Positions 1-4,761 of a stretch of 13,154 nucleotides of DNA are shown here, piece after piece. The translations under genes and the position numbers were made by a program. The stretch is from Alphaproteobacteria bacterium (GTDB lineage Bacteria; Pseudomonadota; Alphaproteobacteria; Rs-D84), in assembly GCA_017936185.1 (NCBI GenBank), contig JAGBGA010000113.1, forward strand, positions 1 to 13,154. Reading direction: 5' to 3'. The first letter of the stretch is position 1. Every line of letters begins with the position of its first letter. The notes beneath the pieces were generated by a model that saw nothing but the letters and a program-made list of their open reading frames with translations, was not told the DNA's origin and did not search any database.

Positions 1-42
1 ACCTTGGCAAGGTTGCGCTCTAGCCAACTGAGCTACGCTCGC
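1..42 (-). tRNA. tRNA-Gly (anticodon GCC), 3' part beyond the window
   Basis: Read on the minus strand from position 42, the sequence gives a 7-nt acceptor strand (GCGAGCG), TA, a D-arm GCTC-AGTTGGCTA-GAGC, G26, and an anticodon stem-loop CAACC-TTGCCAA-GGT. The anticodon GCC (plus-strand positions 6-8) decodes GGC/GGU glycine codons. The window ends within the 3' side of the anticodon stem, so the variable loop, T-arm and acceptor 3' strand cannot be checked. The gene lies 52 nt downstream of xerC on the same strand. It may be read from that transcript or from the AT-rich gap between them, but I find no convincing promoter there. Confidence 0.9.
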
Positions 43-50
43 ATTGCGAC

Positions 51-70
51 ACATATATTGACATATATTG
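51..70. repeat. two tandem copies of a 10-bp AT-rich unit upstream of the tRNA
   Basis: The decamer acatatattg occurs twice without a gap (51-60 and 61-70), just upstream of the tRNA-Gly on the minus strand. There it reads as two TATATG boxes 10 bp apart. A TTGCAT lies further upstream, but its spacing to either box is 10 or 20 nt, poor for a sigma70 promoter. The repeat could be part of the tRNA promoter or simply AT-rich spacer. Confidence 0.55.
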
Positions 71-94
71 AAAACAAATGCAAGTACTTTTTTT

Positions 95-1003
95 TTAATT
101 TTTTGCACGCGGGTGCGCATTTTCATAAATGCTTGAAATTTCGGCCATATTAACCCTTGTATAAAGTTGCGTCGTCGACAAAGACGAATGCCCCAGTAAT
201 TCTTGAAGGCTTCGCAAATCCGCCCCCCCCGACAACAGCGCCGTCGCAAACGTATGTCGTAACGCATGTGGCGTCACATAGTCGGGCAATTGCAAAAAGC
301 ACCGCAGTTTTTCGATAACCTTTTCCGCCATCCGCGCCGACATTGGCAATCCGCGCACGCTTCGAAACACTTGGTCATTTGCGTCATTGCCGAACGGGCG
401 CGCCGCCGTATATTTACCAACCGCATCCCACACCGCCGGCAAAACCGGCACCAATCGTTCTTTATTTCCCTTGCCAACAATGCGCAGAACATCTGGCCGT
501 CCTTCTATGTCGATATTTCTAAGTGCAAGCGCTTCAGAAATGCGCAGCCCACATCCAAAAAGTATCATAACAAGTGCCCAATCGCGTGCGGCAATCCATG
601 GTTCTTGGGTTGAATCTTTGATTGCGTCGTGCATATTTTCGACATCGATTGCATCGATTGCCTTGGACAATTTACGCGGCACCTTTGGCGAAGACACAAG
701 GCCGATTGCGTCATTTTTCACATCATAATTTTTTGCCAAGAACCGAAAGAACCCGCGCAAAGACGACAGCGCCCGCGCGGTCGATTTATGTGCCAATCCG
801 CGCCGTTGTCTGTCGGCCAAGAACGACCGAAAGCAAATCGTATCCGCCCGCGCCAAATCGCGTGGAAACGGCGACGTGCCTGTAAAGTTTTCATAAAACC
901 GCAAAAAATCGTAAATATCATTTTCATATGCCGTTGCGGTATGCGACGAATATTTTTTCGTTTGCACCAAGTATTCTATAAATTCCGCAACGACATTTTG
1001 CAT
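95..1003 (-). CDS. xerC: site-specific tyrosine recombinase XerC
   Basis: This 302-aa protein has the usual Xer length. XerC works with XerD at the chromosomal dif site to resolve dimers at cell division. The N-terminal SAM-like core-binding domain covers about residues 1-100 and the catalytic domain about 110-298. All catalytic positions are visible: R154 (CGLR), K178 (VGKGNKER), H246 and R249 (HALRH), H272 (LGH) and nucleophile Y281. GCGLRISEAL and SLSTTQLYTRV resemble alphaproteobacterial XerC more than XerD, which usually has ISTTQIYTHV; XerD is the main alternative. The start (ATG at 1001-1003) is 7 nt after the SIMPL gene stop and has only a weak ribosome site, suggesting coupling to that gene. 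A run of eight G (coding strand, 223-230) sits in codons for SGGA, between the H/R motif and H272. Nothing else in the window suggests a mobile-element integrase. Confidence 0.85.
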   Translation of the reverse strand: MQNVVAEFIEYLVQTKKYSSHTATAYENDIYDFLRFYENFTGTSPFPRDLARADTICFRSFLADRQRRGLAHKSTARALSSLRGFFRFLAKNYDVKNDAIGLVSSPKVPRKLSKAIDAIDVENMHDAIKDSTQEPWIAARDWALVMILFGCGLRISEALALRNIDIEGRPDVLRIVGKGNKERLVPVLPAVWDAVGKYTAARPFGNDANDQVFRSVRGLPMSARMAEKVIEKLRCFLQLPDYVTPHALRHTFATALLSGGADLRSLQELLGHSSLSTTQLYTRVNMAEISSIYENAHPRAKN

Positions 1004-1010
1004 AATTTCA

Positions 1011-1745
1011 TTACTTTATTTCAAAAACCGCATTCACAGAAACGGTTACATCTGTATCGGTTGTGACGATTGTTCCGCCGGCGCTGAACGCGGCTTCTGT
1101 ATCGGCGGTTGCCTTGACCCGCATCAAGTTCGCCATTGGTCGCGTAACATTTGAAGTATTTGTTCCATACGCCACCGTCAGCATTTTTCCAGCCTTTCTG
1201 CCATCCCCCGCGGCAAGTGCATTTGCGCGTTCACGTGCATTTTCGACCGCCACCCCCAGACATTCTTCCATAATTGGCTTTAATGTTTCTGGGCTGGTAT
1301 ACATGCGCAAGTTTTCCGAAAACACATTTGGCATTCCTGCGAACATTGTTAAGACATTTTCGATTACTTCGATGCTTTTTGCCGACACTTCGACGGCGAT
1401 TGTTGTTTCGATACCCAGTGTCACTGACTTTTGCAAGTCGCGATTCCATTCTGTTTTTTCGTACGAATTAAATTGTGTTGTTTGCATTTCGACGGGCATA
1501 TTTTTCAGTGCGCTTGTTATTTCTGCAACCTGTGTTGTTGCGGCACGCATTGAATCGACCGTTGTTGGCGCCAGCGTCGTCACACGAAGTGTAATTGCGG
1601 TCTTGTCTTTTGGTGCCGTCGTCATACATTCGCCATTTACCGCGATTGTGCGTGGCTCGCTGCGTCGTTCGATTGCCCCAAAGACCAACGCCAACACTGC
1701 CGCGGTCCCGATAACAGTTCCCATCCACACGAATGTTTTTTTCAT
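1011..1745 (-). CDS. SIMPL-domain (DUF541) envelope protein
   Basis: This 244-aa protein begins with a short basic stretch (MKK) and a hydrophobic segment at about residues 5-24. That is an uncleaved anchor or signal peptide followed by RRSEPR, so the rest is probably periplasmic. The remainder fits the SIMPL/DUF541 family: an opening strand with VNGE, a middle helical and strand region, an Ala-rich helix (AVENARERANALA) leading into a Gly-rich turn, and a last beta strand (DVTVSVNAVFEIK). SIMPL proteins are periplasmic or outer-membrane-linked oligomers of poorly defined role, sometimes tied to oxidative or envelope stress. Only two cysteines are present. GGAGAG precedes the ATG at good spacing. 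The gene lies 25 nt after trpS and 7 nt before xerC, so it is probably read from the trpS promoter. Family assignment is by pattern, without a profile search. Confidence 0.75.
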   Translation of the reverse strand: MKKTFVWMGTVIGTAAVLALVFGAIERRSEPRTIAVNGECMTTAPKDKTAITLRVTTLAPTTVDSMRAATTQVAEITSALKNMPVEMQTTQFNSYEKTEWNRDLQKSVTLGIETTIAVEVSAKSIEVIENVLTMFAGMPNVFSENLRMYTSPETLKPIMEECLGVAVENARERANALAAGDGRKAGKMLTVAYGTNTSNVTRPMANLMRVKATADTEAAFSAGGTIVTTDTDVTVSVNAVFEIK

Positions 1746-1770
1746 ATATTCTCTCCTTTCCTTTTTTTTA

Positions 1771-2769
1771 TTAGCCCAACATTGCGCGTTTTACGCGTTC
1801 AAGCGTTTCTATTGCGGTTGGTCTTGCGCGTTCTGCGCCCTTGGCCAATATTGCATCAATTTCGCTTTTATTTTCCATCAATCGTTCGTATTCTTCGCGT
1901 GGTTTTTCCAGCACCGCATTAATCTTTTCGAACAAGATTGTTTTTGCCGTACCATACCCCATACCGCCGCGCTTAAACATATCTGCAAATTCTGCGATTT
2001 CTGAATCCGTCGCAAAGTGTTTATAAAGTTGGAAAATCGTGGACGTTTCTGGGTCTTTTGGTTCATCTGGTGTTTTTGAATCCGTAATTATTCGCATAAT
2101 TTTCTTTTTCAATTCACCTTCTGGCGCCAAAAGTGGAATTGTGTTATCATAAGACTTGCTCATTTTCCGGCCATCAAGCCCCGGTATCAACCCACTTTCC
2201 GAACCGATAATTGGCGTTGGCATTTTGAACGTATCGCCATATAGATGGTTAAAGTGTCCGGCAATATCGCGTGCGAATTCGACATGTTGCTTTTGGTCAC
2301 TGCCCACCGGCACCACATCGGCATTATAAAGCAATATATCCGCCGCCATCAAAATTGGATATGTATAAAGCCCCATATTAACCCCGGCATCGACATCGGC
2401 GTTATTTGCGATATTTTTATCCATTGCGGCCTTATAAGAATGCGCGCGGTTCATTAATCCTTTTGGTGTAACATTCATCAACAGTGTATTCAGCTGATAA
2501 ATTTCAGGGATATCGGACTGTCTGAACAGCATTGTATTTTCCGTATCAAGTCCCAACGCCAAAACCTTGGCGGCGGCTTGGTATGTATGTTCACGAATTT
2601 CATCCGGATTATGCATTGTATTCAACGCATGCAAGTCCGCAATAAACATAAACGTTTTAAATCCACGCGACCGTTCGATTAATGGCTTTAACGCACCAAT
2701 ATAATTCCCCAAGTGTGGCATACCTGTTGGTTTAATTCCGGTCAAAACGATTTTATCTTTGTTTAACAT
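1771..2769 (-). CDS. trpS: tryptophanyl-tRNA synthetase
   Basis: This class I aminoacyl-tRNA synthetase charges tRNA-Trp with tryptophan in the cytoplasm. From the ATG at 2767-2769 it is 332 aa, a normal bacterial length. The HIGH-type signature is PHLG at residues 18-21, within KPTGMPHLGNYIG. The KMSKS loop is intact at residues 202-206 (GRKMSKS), and the family segment YPILMAADILLY followed by VGSDQKQHVEFARD is present. An upstream in-frame GTG at 2776-2778 would add three residues. I prefer the ATG because AAAAGG lies 8 nt before it and would overlap the GTG. A leader of about 150 nt with possible attenuator features separates the gene from its promoter. The SIMPL gene and xerC follow closely, an unusual partner set for trpS. 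Confidence 0.95.
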   Translation of the reverse strand: MLNKDKIVLTGIKPTGMPHLGNYIGALKPLIERSRGFKTFMFIADLHALNTMHNPDEIREHTYQAAAKVLALGLDTENTMLFRQSDIPEIYQLNTLLMNVTPKGLMNRAHSYKAAMDKNIANNADVDAGVNMGLYTYPILMAADILLYNADVVPVGSDQKQHVEFARDIAGHFNHLYGDTFKMPTPIIGSESGLIPGLDGRKMSKSYDNTIPLLAPEGELKKKIMRIITDSKTPDEPKDPETSTIFQLYKHFATDSEIAEFADMFKRGGMGYGTAKTILFEKINAVLEKPREEYERLMENKSEIDAILAKGAERARPTAIETLERVKRAMLG

Positions 2770-2775
2770 ATTAAA

Positions 2776-2783
2776 CACCTTTT
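2776..2783 (-). promoter_or_regulatory. ribosome binding site that decides the trpS start
   Basis: On the minus strand AAAAGGTG lies here, with its AAAAGG core ending 8 nt before the ATG at 2769. The alternative GTG start (2776-2778) is part of this same motif and would have no ribosome site of its own. GTTTAA and TTAAAC arms (2761-2766 and 2771-2776) could fold with the ATG partly in the loop, but that AT-only stem is weak. Confidence 0.6.
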
Positions 2784-2850
2784 ATTATCTGTGTAATTTT
2801 AATGAATTTTATTTAAAAAAGAAAGCCCATTTTACAAAGCGCGCGGGCAG

Positions 2851-2882
2851 GGCGCAAAAAAATACTCAGGCGACATTGCGCC
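2851..2882 (-). promoter_or_regulatory. candidate attenuator-like alternative hairpins in the trpS leader
   Basis: Two mutually exclusive pairings share one 5' arm on the minus strand. The short hairpin pairs GGCG (2882-2879) with CGCC (2872-2869) and is followed after six bases by seven T (2862-2856). The longer one pairs GGCGCAA (2882-2876) with TTGCGCC (2857-2851). The shared arm starts inside the TGG codon (2883-2881) of the small leader ORF, so a ribosome stalled there would block both. Further down, GCCC, 16 bases, then GGGC runs into TTTCTTTTTT. The stems are short, and regulation is inference only. Confidence 0.3.
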
Positions 2883-2922
2883 AACAATTAACCCCAGACA
2901 AAATAAAAGATTTCATAATCAT
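2866..2922 (-). CDS. possible leaderless 18-codon trpS leader peptide with one Trp
   Basis: ATG at 2922-2920 opens an 18-codon frame ending in TGA at 2868-2866; the predicted peptide is MIMKSFILSGVNCWRNVA. The start of transcription expected from the -10 box (2930-2935) falls at about 2922-2924, so the ORF would be leaderless or nearly so. No ribosome site is visible, and a second in-frame ATG lies at 2916. Its single Trp codon (2883-2881) sits at the base of the alternative hairpins, the geometry of a Trp-sensing attenuator placed before trpS. One Trp in 18 codons is not rare by chance, so this remains a hypothesis. Confidence 0.25.
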   Translation of the reverse strand: MIMKSFILSGVNCWRNVA

Positions 2923-2929
2923 ACGATAT

Positions 2930-2958
2930 ATTGTATCAATATTTTAATATTTTTTCAA
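2930..2958 (-). promoter_or_regulatory. sigma70-like promoter for the trpS unit
   Basis: On the minus strand TTGAAA (2958-2953) and TACAAT (2935-2930) are separated by exactly 17 nt of AT-rich spacer. Each box matches the consensus at five of six positions. The promoter starts directly after the intrinsic terminator of the upstream gene, as expected for an independent unit. It would start transcription about 155 nt before the trpS ATG. Confidence 0.65.
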
Positions 2959-2962
2959 CAAC

Positions 2963-2989
2963 AAAAAAGCCCCACAATTGTGGGGCTTT
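2963..2989 (-). terminator. intrinsic terminator of the 169-aa protein gene
   Basis: A perfect inverted repeat spans 2966-2989. Its core stem AGCCCCAC/GTGGGGCT closes an AATT loop, and AA/TT pairs extend the base. On the minus strand the stem runs into a T tract (TTTTTT at 2968-2963), partly in the stem. It begins 4 nt after the TAA stop of the 169-aa gene. The opposite side is also T-rich, so it could work both ways, although no plus-strand gene ends here. Confidence 0.9.
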
Positions 2990-2993
2990 AATT

Positions 2994-3503
2994 TTATTCT
3001 GCGACCTGTGGTGCTGGTGCGGCCATTTCTGGTTCTGCGGGCACATCTGGTCTGTTGTGTTTACGCATATGTTTTCTTGCGGCTTTGAATTCTTGTTTTG
3101 AAATACATCCGTCTTTATCTGCGTCCATCATTGGTGCCATTTCTGCCATTTTTTGGCATTTGATAACAAGGCATCCATTTTCAAATTCTGGTCTTGGGCC
3201 CATTTTGCCACGACCACCACATGGGCATACTTTTGCCGCTGCAAATCCCAATGCAAAGATAATTACAAACAAAATTAATTTCTTTAAAAAGCGTCCAAAT
3301 GTGCATTTCTTTTTTGCACAGCAACCATTTTCCATACATTTACCACCACATGCGCAACCTTTATCGCATCCGCATGGATGTTTTTCTGCGACTGGTGCAG
3401 TGGCAACTTTTTTAGTTACTGTTTTTTTGACCGCGGGTTTGGCGGTTGTTTTTTTCACAGTTGCTTTTTTCACTGTTGTTTTTTTTGTGGTTTTTTCTGG
3501 CAT
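2994..3503 (-). CDS. unknown membrane protein with Lys/Thr-rich tail, Cys cluster and EF-hand
   Basis: I do not recognise this 169-aa protein. Residues 1-42 are Lys/Thr/Ala/Val-rich with repeated VKKTT-type units, like histone H1 or AlgP tails. Residues 44-67 hold eight cysteines (44, 46, 50, 52, 56, 61, 62, 67), a possible metal or redox cluster. Residues 74-92 form one hydrophobic helix (LKKLILFVIIFALGF), followed by C93, C95, C111 and C116. A canonical EF-hand loop lies at D127-E138, with acidic or oxygen ligands at D127, D129, D131, S135 and E138, G132 and I134. The end is Pro/Ala/Glu-rich. By the positive-inside rule the tail and Cys cluster are cytoplasmic and the EF-hand periplasmic. 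I start at ATG 3501-3503, which has a strong ribosome site; an in-frame TTG at 3545 lies inside the promoter. The gene has its own promoter and terminator. Confidence 0.8.
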   Translation of the reverse strand: MPEKTTKKTTVKKATVKKTTAKPAVKKTVTKKVATAPVAEKHPCGCDKGCACGGKCMENGCCAKKKCTFGRFLKKLILFVIIFALGFAAAKVCPCGGRGKMGPRPEFENGCLVIKCQKMAEMAPMMDADKDGCISKQEFKAARKHMRKHNRPDVPAEPEMAAPAPQVAE

Positions 3504-3507
3504 TTGT

Positions 3508-3516
3508 CCCTTCCTT
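3508..3516 (-). promoter_or_regulatory. strong ribosome binding site of the 169-aa protein gene
   Basis: On the minus strand AAGGAAGGG lies here, with the AAGGA core ending 8 nt before the ATG at 3503. This fixes the start at 3503 rather than at the in-frame TTG at 3545, which falls between the promoter boxes. Such a strong site suggests an abundant product. Confidence 0.75.
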
Positions 3517-3534
3517 TGTTTGTTTGACGTCACT

Positions 3535-3563
3535 ATTTTATTCAATCAAAAAAAAGATGTAAA
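3535..3563 (-). promoter_or_regulatory. sigma70-like promoter of the 169-aa protein gene
   Basis: On the minus strand TTTACA (3563-3558) and TAAAAT (3540-3535) are separated by exactly 17 nt. Each box matches consensus at five of six positions. The spacer contains an unbroken run of eight T (3555-3548). Transcription would start near 3528, about 25 nt before the ATG, with the ribosome site inside this short leader. The boxes lie 50 nt or more downstream of the stop of the 382-aa gene, with no clear terminator between. Confidence 0.65.
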
Positions 3564-3612
3564 GAAAAAATTAAAAATATTTACACTTTTTTCTGTGATT
3601 TATATTGTTTGA

Positions 3613-4761
3613 TTATTGCTTGATTGCCCCCAATACACAATCGCGAAAATCGTCCATATCTTTCATGGTCCAACATTGCTTGCTTATATCTGTTTGTGAA
3701 TTTTTTGTTTTACCATGTCCATATTGCAAATCATTCCCGTTCAGCATATACACCCTGTCACACTTGCCCAAGAACCTATCATAAATTTCATCGCCGGAAC
3801 ACGTGATACATGTGCCTGTTTCGTCGGATACGCCCTGGGTCAGTGTTGTTTTACATTCAACGCATGTATAATCGGTTTCGGACTTAAAGCCATGTTCTTC
3901 TGCGGTGCATCTGAATTTACACGCTGCTTCTGAAACATTAACAACCGTATGTTGCGCATCGTCAAAATTGGGGGCCACTTTTTCGCAAACCACATTATCG
4001 CAAAGTCCTTGTTTAATAGGAACACAATCATCTTCGGTCGCATTTTGTGTATATCCATTTTTGCATCGTAATTCCGGCGCGCTCATCGGATATACGTTCG
4101 GAAAAGCTTTGAATTTTTTGCTGCTTGTATTACCGCTATGTCGTGCATGAACAACCAATGGGTAAACCCACGCGCCATGCCCATTGGGTAAAAACGACTT
4201 TACCGCCATAATAACATCCACTTCCGATTGCAAGCTGTTATCGCCACATTTTGTATAAATCGCCCTGCATAACAATGGTAAATCATATTCAATATTTGTA
4301 TACAATCTTACATTTTCCACCGAAGAAAAGTCTGATTCCTTTAATTCTGTCAGGTCACATGTTGTTGCATTTGCAACTTGTTCACTGCATTCTTCACCAG
4401 AATACCCAGGTTCGCACAACCAAAAGCATTTTGCACTACTGGTTCCATTGGGGGCGGAATACGTTGTCCATGAATCCTTATTCTTCTCGCCAAGTTTAAC
4501 TCGGTTGCTTTCGACTTGTATTGGACAGTATTTTTGCCCCCCCGTTACACTTTTAACAGCGGCAAGAATTATAATTCCATAACTGTTATGTTCGCGTGCC
4601 ACGTGTTTTGTATTGTTACAACCCGCGTCACCAAAACACATAAAATCATTCGTTTTATGCGCGTTACACTTCGGTACATTGTCACAGTTTATATTGAAAA
4701 CCGCAAACGCATCCGCCGACAAGAACAAAGCAAATAAAAAGACATATATTTGTTTCATCAT
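3613..4761 (-). CDS. unknown secreted cysteine-rich protein (382 aa)
   Basis: I cannot name this family. Residues 1-20 form a clear signal peptide (hydrophobic YVFLFALFL, then ADAFA with cleavage before V21). The mature part carries 24 cysteines, an even number spread along the chain, as expected of a disulfide-bonded exported protein. CFWLCEPGYSGEEC (112-125) resembles an EGF-like or scavenger Cys spacing. The C-terminal third is a ladder of CxxxC and CxxC-type pairs (281/285, 300/303, 318/321) before GKCDRVYMLNG. There is no membrane segment after the signal peptide and no LPXTG or autotransporter domain. The ATG overlaps the TAA of the 809-aa gene by one base (TAATG), with AGGTG 7 nt ahead, so the two are translationally coupled and probably act together at the envelope. 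A run of seven G lies at 4537-4543 in codons for TGGQ. Confidence 0.8.
   Translation of the reverse strand: MMKQIYVFLFALFLSADAFAVFNINCDNVPKCNAHKTNDFMCFGDAGCNNTKHVAREHNSYGIIILAAVKSVTGGQKYCPIQVESNRVKLGEKNKDSWTTYSAPNGTSSAKCFWLCEPGYSGEECSEQVANATTCDLTELKESDFSSVENVRLYTNIEYDLPLLCRAIYTKCGDNSLQSEVDVIMAVKSFLPNGHGAWVYPLVVHARHSGNTSSKKFKAFPNVYPMSAPELRCKNGYTQNATEDDCVPIKQGLCDNVVCEKVAPNFDDAQHTVVNVSEAACKFRCTAEEHGFKSETDYTCVECKTTLTQGVSDETGTCITCSGDEIYDRFLGKCDRVYMLNGNDLQYGHGKTKNSQTDISKQCWTMKDMDDFRDCVLGAIKQ

Noticed and set aside
1..1003. Tyrosine recombinase beside a tRNA gene, as at the edge of an integrated island
   Set aside because: The recombinase has XerC length and motifs, is in an operon-like row with trpS and a SIMPL gene, and no cargo, excisionase or second attachment repeat is visible. 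The tRNA lies downstream of it by chance as far as I can see.
1063..2004. Long plus-strand open frames opposite the SIMPL and trpS genes
   Set aside because: These are antisense shadows of confident minus-strand genes, with Cys/Phe/Ser-rich composition typical of reverse-complement translation and no ribosome sites.
2776..2778. GTG start for trpS three codons upstream of the ATG
   Set aside because: The GTG is part of the ribosome binding motif AAAAGGTG that is correctly spaced for the ATG at 2769.
3504..3545. Upstream TTG start at 3545 for the EF-hand protein (183 aa)
   Set aside because: That codon falls between the -35 and -10 boxes of a good promoter and has no ribosome site, while ATG 3503 has an excellent one.
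3564..3612. Terminator after the 382-aa gene
   Set aside because: Only a three-pair CAC/GTG stem with an A-rich loop precedes T-rich sequence. The region is AT-rich overall and I see no credible stem, so I left it uncalled.
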